Source: an uncultured bacterium (lineage in GTDB: Bacteria > Patescibacteriota > Saccharimonadia > Saccharimonadales > Saccharimonadaceae). Taken from it: 64,000 nucleotides of DNA. This document shows, one piece after another, positions 36,792 through 46,237 of the stretch. Position numbers and translations under genes: made by a program. The stretch's first letter is position 1; every line of letters starts with the position of its first letter. Below the pieces are notes generated by a model. It did not search any database. It saw nothing but the letters and a program-made list of their open reading frames with translations, and was not told the origin of the DNA. The stretch covers positions 62,001-126,000 of the forward strand of contig CAIJKY010000003.1 in the NCBI GenBank assembly GCA_903821365.1, in the 5' to 3' direction.

Positions 36792-38867
36792 TTAGTTGAG
36801 CGTTATGACTCGCTTGGCGCGTTCGATTCGGCTCGCGAGCTCTGGATAGTTGTTGAGATCGATTGTGCTGTTAAGCAACCACTGCGCGGCTTTTTGGACA
36901 CGCTCAACAAATCGCACATCACCAATCCGTGCCAGGCGCATATCAAGCTGGCCATGCTGTGCTCGACCATAGACTTCACCTGGGCCACGCAACTCAAGAT
37001 CGACTTCTGATAGATAGAACCCATCGGTTGACTGCTCGAGCTCACGCAAGCGTCTGCTTGGCGCTTTACTGGTTGCAGGAATAAGATAGCAATAGCTTTG
37101 CTCCTTACCCCGCCCTACGCGACCACGAAGTTGATGTAGCTGGGCCAAACCGAAATGGTCGGCATTTTCGATAATCATTATTGTAGCATTTGGTACGTCG
37201 ACACCGACCTCGATAACCGTCGTTGATACTAACACGTCGATTTCGCCAGCAACGAAGCCTGCCATGATTTCCGCTTTTTGGTCAGCATTCATAGCGCCGT
37301 GCAGCATCGCGACACGGCGATGCTTGAGCAAACTACCGCTAATTTTTTGAAAAGCCTGGACGACACTCTTGTGATCATCGCCGCCAGGTGCTGCCTTTGT
37401 CTTTGCCGAGCCCTTACCGGGCACTGCCGCACTCGGCTCGATTTGTGGACACACAACATAGACTTGCCTCCCAGCCTCGATTGCCGTGTCTGCCGCTTCG
37501 TACACTTTTGCACGACTATTTGGTGATGCGATTTTTGTCGTGATCGGCGTACGGCCGGGCGGTAGCTCATTTAAGATACTCACATCGAGCTCACCGTACA
37601 CTGTGAGCGCCAAGCTACGCGGAATAGGCGTCGCTGACATAGACAATAAATGAGGCATGCGCGCACTTTTGTCCATTAATCGCCGGCGTTGTTCAACGCC
37701 AAACCGGTGTTGTTCATCGATAACCACAAAGCCAAGTGAATGAAAGTTAACTGTTGGTTGAATCAAGGCATGCGTACCAACGGTGACTGCAATCGCGCCG
37801 CTCGCTACTGCCTCGAGTAACGGCGCTCGAGCTTTTGGTTTAACACTCCCAGTGAGCAATGCGACCGTAAGGTGATGTGGCGTCAATAATTTATCGAGCG
37901 TTGCTGCGTGCTGCGCTGCCAACAGTTCAGTCGGTGCCATAAATGCCGTTTGATATCCAGCTTGTGCCGCCATAAAAGCCACCATAGCTGCAACTACTGT
38001 TTTACCGGAACCAACATCACCTTGCAGCAGCCGATTCATTGGCGTGCCAGCTTCGAGGTTTTTGATAATTTCCCAGACAGCGCTGCGCTGAGCATTCGTC
38101 AATTTAAACGGCAGGCTACCCGCAAAAGCTTGCGCCGCCGCCTCATCGAACGGAATGTGCCACGCTTCAAGTGCCGCATTCTCGCGCTTGTTCATGGCAG
38201 CTGCAACCACAACCGCCAGCAATTCTTCAAAACCAAAACGTTGTCGGCCAGCTTCATAATCGGCTTTTGTCATTGGCGCATGTATAGCCCTGAGGGCTGC
38301 TGGACGTGCTAAAAGATCATATTCTTTGCAGAGCTCTGGTGGCAATGTTTCTGGTAGGTCATCGACCAACGGCATAAGCGAACTCAGGGCGCGCCCAATG
38401 AATGCCGACGTTAATCCTTTGGTTTCTTTATAAACTGGCGTAATTCGCGATCCATTTGGATCAACATTTGCAGCAAGCTCAGTCTGTGGATTATTAAGTA
38501 CATATCTGCCACGAGCAAATTCATACTCTCCAGAGAAGTAGTATTCCTTTGACGTGTCGATTTGAGCGGCACGATATGGCTGATTAAACCACACGACCCG
38601 TAGCTCACCGCTTGTGTCGGCAACGACAGCCTCAGTAACGTGAAGCCCTCGTCGCACATAGCGCCCCGTCACTGTTGTCGGTTTTGCCAAAATTGTCACT
38701 TTACCTGGTTGGACTTTACCGATTGCAATGACATCTCCATAATCTTCATAGCTACGCGGGTAAAAATCCAAAAGATCGCCAACCGTCACCAGACCGAGCC
38801 GTTCAAACTGCTCAGCGCGCTTTGGGCCTATGCCCGCCATAAGTGAGAGAGGCATGTCTAATTTCAT
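36792..38867 (-). CDS. recG: ATP-dependent DNA helicase RecG
   Basis: This 691-aa helicase regresses stalled forks and acts on branched DNA. The wedge/OB domain occupies the first 180 residues (AGIGPKRAEQFERLGLVTVGDLLDFYPRSYEDY). The helicase core has Walker A LQGDVGSGKTVVA, motif II VIDEQHRFGV, MSATPIPRS, STTVIEVGVDVPNAT and QLRGRVGRG. The C-terminal DFYLSEVDLELRGPGEVYG-like end is present. It begins 25 nt after the tyrS stop and is probably co-transcribed. Confidence 0.97.
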   Translation of the reverse strand: MKLDMPLSLMAGIGPKRAEQFERLGLVTVGDLLDFYPRSYEDYGDVIAIGKVQPGKVTILAKPTTVTGRYVRRGLHVTEAVVADTSGELRVVWFNQPYRAAQIDTSKEYYFSGEYEFARGRYVLNNPQTELAANVDPNGSRITPVYKETKGLTSAFIGRALSSLMPLVDDLPETLPPELCKEYDLLARPAALRAIHAPMTKADYEAGRQRFGFEELLAVVVAAAMNKRENAALEAWHIPFDEAAAQAFAGSLPFKLTNAQRSAVWEIIKNLEAGTPMNRLLQGDVGSGKTVVAAMVAFMAAQAGYQTAFMAPTELLAAQHAATLDKLLTPHHLTVALLTGSVKPKARAPLLEAVASGAIAVTVGTHALIQPTVNFHSLGFVVIDEQHRFGVEQRRRLMDKSARMPHLLSMSATPIPRSLALTVYGELDVSILNELPPGRTPITTKIASPNSRAKVYEAADTAIEAGRQVYVVCPQIEPSAAVPGKGSAKTKAAPGGDDHKSVVQAFQKISGSLLKHRRVAMLHGAMNADQKAEIMAGFVAGEIDVLVSTTVIEVGVDVPNATIMIIENADHFGLAQLHQLRGRVGRGKEQSYCYLIPATSKAPSRRLRELEQSTDGFYLSEVDLELRGPGEVYGRAQHGQLDMRLARIGDVRFVERVQKAAQWLLNSTIDLNNYPELASRIERAKRVITLN

Positions 38868-38892
38868 ACGCTACAAACACTCCGCATAGTCC

Positions 38893-40170
38893 TTACAGTA
38901 CTATGCAAACTTTATCGCTCTTTTTGCCGCGCTTAATCAAAACTGGACCCGAAACAATGTAGTCGTCTTCTGAAATTCGACTATTGTTGATGCTGATCGC
39001 TTTATCTTTTATCAATCGAGTTGCTTCAGTACGAGAAGAAGCTAAGCCCCTTTGCACCAATACCTCACTAATCAAAATACGTCCCGGCTTGCCCTCGATG
39101 GCGTCAATAGACAGTGTGGGGATCTCTTTTGCGATTAGCTCAATAATGCTATGGTCAGCGTTCATAAAATCTATCTTGCCCGATATCACCTCGCTCGCAG
39201 TAACGACTGCTTGCGCCACTACCGCGCCGTGAACAATTTCCGTAACCGCAAACGCCAGTTGCTTTTGCGCATGACGCTCGTGGGGCGCCTCTTTGAAAAT
39301 CTGCATTATTTTTGCAATTTCATCGGGCGACATTGTCGTAAAGATTTTCAGATAGTCTTCTACCCCGTCATCATCGGCATTCAACCAGAACTGGTAAAAC
39401 TTATAAGCGCTCGTCTTTTCGCTACTGAGCCAAACAGCACCATCTTCACTTTTACCAAACTTTTTGCCGGTCGACTTATTCATAATGATTGGCATTGACC
39501 ATACATGAGCTTCTGCTTTCTCAAGCTTACGGATGAGTCCGATACCCGCAACGCTGTTGCCCCACTGATCAGCACCACATAGTTGGAGAGTTGCGCCTTT
39601 GTCTCTATATAAATGTAAGAAATCGTAACCTTGGATTAACGAATAACTAAACTCAGCGTAGCTGATTCCTTTACCGCCAAGTCCAATACGCGACTGGACA
39701 AACTCCCTATCAAGGAGTTGTGTCATTGAAAAGTGCTTGCCAATCTCTCGAAGAAAATCGAGATACCCCATATCTTTAAACCAGGTGTAATTATCGACTA
39801 TCTCGAACTCCTTGCCTGCAAAGACAGTTTTGTACTGGGAGGTAATGCCGGCGACGTTCTTCGATACTTCCTCAAGGCTTTTAAGCTCTCTTTCTTCAGA
39901 CTTACCGTCTGGATCACCAATAGCTCCTGTTGCCCCGCCAATAAGTAGCACTGCTTTATAGCCATGCTTTAAAAAGACACGAACCATCATTGCTGCCGCA
40001 AGATTGCCAACTTGCATTGAGTCAGCGCTCGGATCGACACCAAAATAGAGCGTCCGTTTCTCTTTATCAAGTAGCTCAGGCGACGTAAAGGTAGACTGGT
40101 GATAAAATCCCCGCCATAAAAGCTCTTCAGAAAGTGTCATTGCGGTCGTTTGTTCTGTGTCGGTACTCAT
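38893..40170 (-). CDS. tyrS: Tyrosyl-tRNA synthetase with unusual HIGH motif
   Basis: This 425-aa class I synthetase has a C-terminal S4 domain (GRILISEVLVQRGLASSRTEATRLIKDKAISIN). The tyrosine-binding segments GVDPSADSM, YDFLHLY and QLCGADQWGNSVAG are clear, and KFGKSEDGAVW is the KMSKS loop. The HIGH signature reads QVGN (context SADSMQVGNLA), so the first His, which helps tyrosine activation in well-studied enzymes, is Gln. The start is ATG at 40170, 7 nt after the extended -10 TGGTATACT, so the mRNA should be leaderless. Confidence 0.95.
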   Translation of the reverse strand: MSTDTEQTTAMTLSEELLWRGFYHQSTFTSPELLDKEKRTLYFGVDPSADSMQVGNLAAAMMVRVFLKHGYKAVLLIGGATGAIGDPDGKSEERELKSLEEVSKNVAGITSQYKTVFAGKEFEIVDNYTWFKDMGYLDFLREIGKHFSMTQLLDREFVQSRIGLGGKGISYAEFSYSLIQGYDFLHLYRDKGATLQLCGADQWGNSVAGIGLIRKLEKAEAHVWSMPIIMNKSTGKKFGKSEDGAVWLSSEKTSAYKFYQFWLNADDDGVEDYLKIFTTMSPDEIAKIMQIFKEAPHERHAQKQLAFAVTEIVHGAVVAQAVVTASEVISGKIDFMNADHSIIELIAKEIPTLSIDAIEGKPGRILISEVLVQRGLASSRTEATRLIKDKAISINNSRISEDDYIVSGPVLIKRGKKSDKVCIVL

Positions 40171-40263
40171 GCTCAATAGTATACCAGAATTACACCTGAA
40201 ACACTGCTTATATATCAGTGTGTAACAGTAGTGAGTCGAGGGGCTCTACAAAACTATTCGGTG

Positions 40264-40272
40264 TGCTATAAT
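40264..40272 (+). promoter_or_regulatory. Extended -10 promoter of the class A PBP gene
   Basis: TGCTATAAT is a consensus extended -10 box without a good -35. AAGGAG lies 13 nt before the annotated ATG, a long spacing. Confidence 0.65.
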
Positions 40273-40312
40273 GACGTATGATTCTTAGGGTAGCAAGGAG
40301 CACATAACATAC

Positions 40313-43114
40313 ATGAGTTCTCAAAAACGTTCTTCCTCAAATAGGGGGAAACTGCAAGTATATTCCAACTTATCGTCACGGCGTAAGGAGAAATCCGATG
40401 CCAAAGCTCGACGCAAAGCCGAGTATCTTTCGACATTGCCAAAGCACCCTCTAAAGCGACTCTTGTATCGTATGCATCCAAAGCGTGTCGCCAAATATTG
40501 GTTTAGCCGCAAAGGTGCACTTATGGCGCTGAAACTTGCAGGTGTGGCCGTTTTACTTATCGCTATTTTATTTGCAGGTCTCGTTGCTTATTTCCGCAAA
40601 GACCTTGATTCAATTCGTCCAGGTGAATTATCAAAACGCGTCCAAACAACAGTGACACGTTACTTAGACCGTAACGGCGAGACTCTTTGGGAAGATAAGG
40701 GTGGTGGAGATTACAAGATCGTCGTTGATTTCAATGAGATCAGTCAACCTATGAAACAAGCAACCGTAGCACTTGAAGATAAAGATTTTTACAAGCATGG
40801 TGGCGTCAGCTTTACTGGAACGGTTCGTGCCTTATTCAATAACGTCGGCGGAAGTGGCGGTACACAAGGCGGGTCAACTTTGACGCAACAACTTGTCAAA
40901 AAGGTCTTCTTTAGCGAAGAAGAGGCCAATCAGCGCTCTGGCCTCAGTGGCGTAAGCCGTAAGATCAAAGAGGCTATTCTCGCGGTTGAAATTGAACGCA
41001 TGTATAGCAAAGACCAGATTCTCAATCTCTACCTCAATGAGGTGCCATATGGTGGCCCTCGTAACGGTGTTGAATCTGCCGCTCAAACTTATTTTGGGAA
41101 GCATGCAAAAGACTTGACGCTTGCCGAAGCTTCGCTTATGGCAGCCATCCCTCAGTCGCCAACTACCTTCAACCCTTACAATAAAGATCCTGAGGCCAAT
41201 AAAGCCTTGCTCGCCCGTCAGAGCCTGGCGCTCGATAAGTTAGTTGAACAAGGCTATGTTAAAGCCGCTGATGCCGATGCCGCAAAGAAAGAATTCCCCG
41301 ATTCAGCAACCCTACAAAGTAAGCTACAGCCTGAGAACAAAGAGTTTGCTACCGCAATTGCACCCCACTTTGTACTAGAAGTGAAACGTCAGCTAAAGGC
41401 AGAGTTTGGTGATGCTCTCGTCGGCAAGGGCGGCCTCACCGTCAAAACAACATTGAGCAAGAAAGCCCAAGAAGACGCCGAAGCCGCAGTCGCTGCTGGC
41501 GCCAAGTTGCTACCAGGTGCTGGTGCCGACAACATTGCGCTTAGCTCAGTTGATGTCGATACAGCACAAGTTATTGCGATGGTTGGAAGTGTCGACTTCA
41601 ACAATGACTCTATCAATGGCCAGTTCAACTCCGCAGTTAATCCTATTGAACCTGGTTCAAGTGCCAAACTGTACGACTATGCCAATCTCTTCAAGGAACG
41701 ATCTGGCACCAATTACGGGCCCGGTTCTATCTTGAAAGATGAAAACATTGATGATCTCTATTGTGCTGGTAATACCTCGGGTAAATGTCAGCTTCGCAAT
41801 TACACTGGACGGTTCTACGGTGATGTAACAATACGCCAAGCCTTTGGTAGCTCACTCAACATTCCAGCAGTTAAGTCGGTGATTATTGGCGGTACCGAGA
41901 ATGTCGTTCAGACGGCTAAAGACATGGGTAACTTACATTATTGCGACAACAACACATCGCCTGGTCTATCGCTGGCCATCGGTGGTGGATGTAGCGGCTT
42001 GCAAGTTGAGCACACAAATGCCTACGCTACGGTCGCGCGTGGCGGGGTTTATAAACCACTAGCATATGTGCTTGAAGTTAAAAATGCGCAAGGTCAAACC
42101 ATTAAACAATGGAAAGACGATGCAGGCAAACAAGCTATCGACCCTCAAGTAGCGTACATGCTAGAAGATGCACTCAGCGACGCTGACGCACGTAGCTTAG
42201 TCTTTGGCGCACAAGGCCGATCAACTGGCTTTGTTATCCCTGGCGGCGTTAAAACAGCAACCAAGACGGGTACAACTGATAACGGCTCTGGCAAATCAAA
42301 AGATAGCTGGATGATGAGCTTCTCGCCTCGCGTTGCAACCGGTGCTTGGTCGGGCAACCATGACGGGTCTGCAATTGGCGTCAGCGCGAGCAACGTTGTC
42401 TACCGAGTCATCAATGATTACATGGCCAAGGTTCACCCTGACGTTTACGAAAGCGCTGGAACCTGGAAACCAAATGATTGGTTCGCCCGCCCGCAAGGCA
42501 TTCAAGATTTAACTGTCAACGGTAAAAAAGATATTTGGCCATCATGGTATAAGAAGCCATCGAACGCCGACGGCACAAAGATAACTTTTGACAAAATCAG
42601 CCGCAAGAAAGCTACAAACTGTACGCCAGCTCGCGCCAAAGAAGATGTACTTGTTCAAAAGGTGAAAGATCCAGTGCGTAACAATGAGCGGCTAGTTGCC
42701 CCTGATGGGTATGATCCAAACGCTGATGACGACAAGCACCAATGTAGCGATACCAAGCCGTTCGTCAACGATGTACAAGCCTCTCGAGTGTCTGCAGGCG
42801 TCTACCAGCTTAAAGCTACTGTTACTGCCGGCACTAACCCACTACAATCAGTCGAATTTACGGTTAACGGCAACTCAGTTGGCTCTGCAACGGCAAGCGC
42901 TAGCGGTGATTACGTTCTTAGCTATACTGCAACCGCAAATGGCGCGATCAATGTTACTGCAACCGCAGTTGATGCAGCCCTCTATGATGGCTCACTCAGT
43001 AAAAGCATCAGCGTATCAATATCAATGCTCAACAACAGCCCTACCTCTGACGGAAACACACGCAACGCAGAGGTAGCGAGCTGGCGTGAACGAATACGAA
43101 GTACTGCTCATTAA
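40313..43114 (+). CDS. Class A penicillin-binding protein (bifunctional peptidoglycan synthase)
   Basis: The 933-aa protein has a basic cytoplasmic tail of about 75 residues and a membrane helix (MALKLAGVAVLLIAILFAGLVAYF). A GT51 domain follows (ATVALEDKDFYKHGGVS, GGSTLTQQLVKKVFF, EAILAVEIERMYSKDQIL), then a transpeptidase domain with the Ser active site in PGSSAKLYDY (SxxK), SLN in FGSSLNIPAV and TKTGTTDNG (KTG). After about residue 830 an Ig-like domain (VSAGVYQLKATVTAGTNPLQSVEFTVNGNSVG) ends the protein. Both active sites look intact, so the cell makes its own peptidoglycan. It is one of few plus-strand core genes and converges on the PIN-TRAM gene with a 4-nt overlap. Confidence 0.95.
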   Translation: MSSQKRSSSNRGKLQVYSNLSSRRKEKSDAKARRKAEYLSTLPKHPLKRLLYRMHPKRVAKYWFSRKGALMALKLAGVAVLLIAILFAGLVAYFRKDLDSIRPGELSKRVQTTVTRYLDRNGETLWEDKGGGDYKIVVDFNEISQPMKQATVALEDKDFYKHGGVSFTGTVRALFNNVGGSGGTQGGSTLTQQLVKKVFFSEEEANQRSGLSGVSRKIKEAILAVEIERMYSKDQILNLYLNEVPYGGPRNGVESAAQTYFGKHAKDLTLAEASLMAAIPQSPTTFNPYNKDPEANKALLARQSLALDKLVEQGYVKAADADAAKKEFPDSATLQSKLQPENKEFATAIAPHFVLEVKRQLKAEFGDALVGKGGLTVKTTLSKKAQEDAEAAVAAGAKLLPGAGADNIALSSVDVDTAQVIAMVGSVDFNNDSINGQFNSAVNPIEPGSSAKLYDYANLFKERSGTNYGPGSILKDENIDDLYCAGNTSGKCQLRNYTGRFYGDVTIRQAFGSSLNIPAVKSVIIGGTENVVQTAKDMGNLHYCDNNTSPGLSLAIGGGCSGLQVEHTNAYATVARGGVYKPLAYVLEVKNAQGQTIKQWKDDAGKQAIDPQVAYMLEDALSDADARSLVFGAQGRSTGFVIPGGVKTATKTGTTDNGSGKSKDSWMMSFSPRVATGAWSGNHDGSAIGVSASNVVYRVINDYMAKVHPDVYESAGTWKPNDWFARPQGIQDLTVNGKKDIWPSWYKKPSNADGTKITFDKISRKKATNCTPARAKEDVLVQKVKDPVRNNERLVAPDGYDPNADDDKHQCSDTKPFVNDVQASRVSAGVYQLKATVTAGTNPLQSVEFTVNGNSVGSATASASGDYVLSYTATANGAINVTATAVDAALYDGSLSKSISVSISMLNNSPTSDGNTRNAEVASWRERIRSTAH

Positions 43115-43836
43115 AGCTTCTTAGCAAAGACCATTCGTCCGGCCTCTGTCTGTAACATGCGACTAATTGATGCGTCGACGATTTTACCAATAGAATTAGC
43201 GGCGCCATCTACAACTACCATGGTGCCTTCTTCTAAATAGCCGACACCTTGTCCCCGAACTTCGCCCTTTTGAACAATCTTGATCTTCACTGTTTCGCCG
43301 GGCAGATGTGCTGGTCGCAGCGCGTGAGCAAGTTCGTTGACGTTGAGCACAGTTACCTTCTTGATAGTAGCCACTTTGTTGAGGTTATAGTCTATCGTAC
43401 AGAGCACTGCATTTTGCTGCAAAGCTATCTCAGTGATTGCTGTATCAGTCGGCATAGCCTCAGGAAGTGAGTCTTCGAGAATAATAACCCTATTGGGGAG
43501 GGCTTTTTGAAGGTCTTTGACAATATCAAGACCAAATCGAGCACGGCTCCGCTTGTAGTGATCTGCAGTATCCGCAAGCAGCTGAAGTTCGTGCAAAACT
43601 CGCTGCGGCACAATTATGGTATGTGCCAGAAAACCCGTCTCCGCAATACTCAGTATCCGTCCGTCTATTAGTGCACAGCTATCAAGAACGACCCGGTTGC
43701 TCGTCATGGGCGTGTTTTTTTTACTCTTCAAACGCAACAGATAGCGTAACGTGACTAGCTGCAAAAGCAACGCACTAAGAAGTAACCAGAAATTAAAAAA
43801 TGAAAAGTGTTGAGTGCCATCGAATATATTAAACAT
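43111..43836 (-). CDS. Membrane-anchored PIN-TRAM protein (YacL-like)
   Basis: The 241-aa protein has one N-terminal membrane helix (FFNFWLLLSALLLQLVTLRYLL). A PIN domain follows with acidic residues in VVLDSCALIDGRI, PEAMPTDTAITEIA and LCTIDYNL, then a C-terminal TRAM domain (KGEVRGQGVGYLEEGTMVVVDGA). The arrangement matches the YacL-type PIN-TRAM family, presumed to be RNA-binding nucleases, with fewer helices than Gram-positive YacL. It starts 4 nt after the radA stop and is likely in the radA operon. Confidence 0.85.
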   Translation of the reverse strand: MFNIFDGTQHFSFFNFWLLLSALLLQLVTLRYLLRLKSKKNTPMTSNRVVLDSCALIDGRILSIAETGFLAHTIIVPQRVLHELQLLADTADHYKRSRARFGLDIVKDLQKALPNRVIILEDSLPEAMPTDTAITEIALQQNAVLCTIDYNLNKVATIKKVTVLNVNELAHALRPAHLPGETVKIKIVQKGEVRGQGVGYLEEGTMVVVDGAANSIGKIVDASISRMLQTEAGRMVFAKKL

Positions 43837-43840
43837 AGGA

Positions 43841-45196
43841 TTATTGTAAATGTGCTATTAAAGTTTCTCTCAAACTGCGCGCCGCAATAACATTGATACC
43901 GGCTGTCTTCCCGTTGGCGGCCGATGGTGGAACGATAGCCGCCGCAAAGCCAAGTTTAACCGCCTCGTTCAGGCGGCGTTCGGCTCCTGGCGTTGAGCGA
44001 ACTTCTCCAGCCAATCCAACTTCTCCAAAAACGATTGCATCGTCTTTTAGCTGGCGTTGTGCGGCTGCGCTCGCGATCGCCATGCATATAGCGAGGTCTG
44101 CGCCCGGGTCTTGCAGTTTGATGCCCCCAACAACATTGATATACACATCTTTTTCAGATAATTTAAGATTAGTTCGTCGCTCAATAACTGCGATTAAAAC
44201 ATTCAAGCGATTCAAGTCAAAGCCTGATGCCGTCCGCTTTGGGTAGCCAAAACTTGTCGTATTAACGAGCGCCTGTATCTCAACAAGAAGTGGTCGGTTG
44301 CCCTCCATCGTTGCAAGCACAACTGAACCATCAGTGCTTTGACGTTCTGCGAGCAACGCCGCCGATGGATTTGTCACTGGTGCCAAACCTTTTTCATCCA
44401 TTTCAAAGACGGCAGCTTCTGTCGTAGAGCCGTAGCGGTTCTTTAACGCTCTTAGTACTTTGAAACCAGCGTAGCGGTCGCCATCGATAGACAACACGAC
44501 ATCCACCAAATGCTCGAGCACTTTTGGCCCAGCAATACTACCTTCTTTGGTGACGTGTCCGATCATGATCAGAGTCGTGTGTGATTGCTTGGCGGCCATA
44601 GTTAACACATTGGTCGTATTAGTTATCTGACTGACCGATCCGGGGGCGGCGCTTAACTCAGCGAGAGCCATCGTTTGAATCGAATCAAGCACAACGACGT
44701 CATAAGTCGATTGTCGTATGGTTGCCGCAACATCATCGGCCGAGTTAGTGCTAATGAAATGTACGTTATCGTGCACGGCGCCCAATCGTTTGACGCGCGC
44801 CGCAACTTGCTCCAGTGACTCTTCACCGCTAACATAAAGGACTGAGTGATGAGCGGCGATCTTTGCAGCAACTTGTGCAAGGATTGTGCTTTTGCCGATC
44901 CCTGGCTGCCCAGCAAGCAAAGTGACGCTACCAGGCATAAAGCCACCACCAAGCACTACATCGACATCGCCGATGTCTGCGGTGATGCGTGGCACTGATT
45001 TTGAGCCCGCCTCATTCAAAGATTTTGGTTTCAGTACTGTGCCTGTTGATCGAAAAACAGCCGCATTGCCTGTGGTTTCTTGAGGCATCTGCTCAACCAT
45101 GCTATTCCATGAGCCACAATTATCACAGCGGCCGCTCCACTTAGGGTAGCTCGTGCCACATTGTTGACAAACGAAGGATGTTTTTGCTTTGGCCAT
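43841..45196 (-). CDS. radA: DNA repair protein RadA (Sms)
   Basis: This 451-aa branch-migration ATPase of recombinational repair begins with the intact C4 zinc finger (FVCQQCGTSYPKWSGRCDNCGSW). Walker A LAGQPGIGKSTI, the RadA-specific KNRYG motif and a Lon-type C-terminal domain (DVYINVVGGIKLQDPGADLAICMAIASA) follow. The promoter TTGACG-17-CATACT ends 7 nt before the ATG and there is no ribosome binding site, so the transcript should be leaderless. The zinc finger's survival contrasts with the loss of both zinc sites in RpoC. Confidence 0.97.
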   Translation of the reverse strand: MAKAKTSFVCQQCGTSYPKWSGRCDNCGSWNSMVEQMPQETTGNAAVFRSTGTVLKPKSLNEAGSKSVPRITADIGDVDVVLGGGFMPGSVTLLAGQPGIGKSTILAQVAAKIAAHHSVLYVSGEESLEQVAARVKRLGAVHDNVHFISTNSADDVAATIRQSTYDVVVLDSIQTMALAELSAAPGSVSQITNTTNVLTMAAKQSHTTLIMIGHVTKEGSIAGPKVLEHLVDVVLSIDGDRYAGFKVLRALKNRYGSTTEAAVFEMDEKGLAPVTNPSAALLAERQSTDGSVVLATMEGNRPLLVEIQALVNTTSFGYPKRTASGFDLNRLNVLIAVIERRTNLKLSEKDVYINVVGGIKLQDPGADLAICMAIASAAAQRQLKDDAIVFGEVGLAGEVRSTPGAERRLNEAVKLGFAAAIVPPSAANGKTAGINVIAARSLRETLIAHLQ

Positions 45197-45203
45197 GCGT
45201 ACT

Positions 45204-45232
45204 AGTATGCAGACTTAATGGACGTCCGTCAA
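45204..45232 (-). promoter_or_regulatory. Promoter of radA, leaderless
   Basis: TTGACG and CATACT lie 17 nt apart on the minus strand. The -10 box is 7 nt from the ATG. The promoter overlaps the stop codon of the upstream HExxH-protein gene. Confidence 0.7.
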
Positions 45233-46237
45233 AGAATCCGGCTTACTATTAACTTTTTGCTGTAAACTATTAAATTCTATGGCAAGCGAATTGAGTTGAG
45301 TACGTTTTTCATCGTATTGACTTCTAAGGCTGTCGTTATCGGATCGACGATTCGCCAAATCATTTTTGCGCACGGTCAATGCAGCACGCTGGCTATCAAA
45401 CTCTTCTTTTGTCATCGTTCCGCTACTCGCCTTGGCATTAAAAGCGCTCACATCACTGTTAAAACTTGTGACATCGGCATTTAATTGTTGGGTTGAACTG
45501 TTGATGGTAGCTGCCAGGCTATCAAGATCTTTCGCAAGGCTTGCTTGCTTGGCTTTAAGGCTATCAAACACCGCTTGGTAGCTGGTTGCCAGTGCAACAA
45601 CTTGCGATCGTTTGGTGAAATATTGGCTATAGTATGTCTCAAGCTCTGGTGAAAGATTCGCTTGCTCGGTTCCTAAAATAGAATGCATCTCATTCAATAA
45701 CTCGCCCGGCTCGATTCGATTATATAGCGTGATGAGCTGCTTAATATGATCGTCTACCTGCGTATCAAGCTGCTTCTGTACCAACTGGTTAATATGGTCA
45801 CGCTCGCTGCTACTGAGCCGCTCATACGCCGCATGAAGCATCTCATGAGCAGCCGTCACCTCACGCACACCGGAGAGCGTTTGATCTTGGACATCAAACA
45901 CATAGATCCGTTGCCCGATATAACAGCCTAAGACATTGCTGTTTTCATCGCCAGCTGCCTGACATTTAGTCAAAAAATCACTTCGGCCATGAAGCTCTGG
46001 TTGTTGAGCATAAAAAACTTGCCGCCCATAATTCGATAGCCCAGCGCCATCGGCCAGTTGTTGAATTGCAGATGTCGGATGGTACGTCTGTAAGATCGCC
46101 CAATCTTTAATGTCTTGGCGAAACAACAAGACCGCACCGGCTGCAGCAAGCATAATAATTGAAAATAATATGCTTGCTGCACGACCAGATTGGCGCACAA
46201 TTGGCTGTTGGCTTGATTGATTATTCTTGTTTCGCAT
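45215..46237 (-). CDS. Membrane-anchored HExxH protein with coiled coil
   Basis: This 340-aa protein is of unknown family. One membrane helix lies at about residues 20-39 (AASILFSIIMLAAAGAVLLF). The external part begins with a domain holding two Cys (TKCQAAGDENSNVLGCYIGQ), possibly a disulfide, and EVTAAHEMLHAAYERL, a zincin-type HEMLH motif that suggests a metallopeptidase; a third ligand is not obvious. Residues 200-340 form a long coiled coil (ASLAKDLDSLAATINSSTQQLNADVTSF). It overlaps the clpC stop by 17 nt, so it is co-transcribed with clpC and may share its heat-shock control. Confidence 0.65.
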   Translation of the reverse strand: MRNKNNQSSQQPIVRQSGRAASILFSIIMLAAAGAVLLFRQDIKDWAILQTYHPTSAIQQLADGAGLSNYGRQVFYAQQPELHGRSDFLTKCQAAGDENSNVLGCYIGQRIYVFDVQDQTLSGVREVTAAHEMLHAAYERLSSSERDHINQLVQKQLDTQVDDHIKQLITLYNRIEPGELLNEMHSILGTEQANLSPELETYYSQYFTKRSQVVALATSYQAVFDSLKAKQASLAKDLDSLAATINSSTQQLNADVTSFNSDVSAFNAKASSGTMTKEEFDSQRAALTVRKNDLANRRSDNDSLRSQYDEKRTQLNSLAIEFNSLQQKVNSKPDSLTDVH

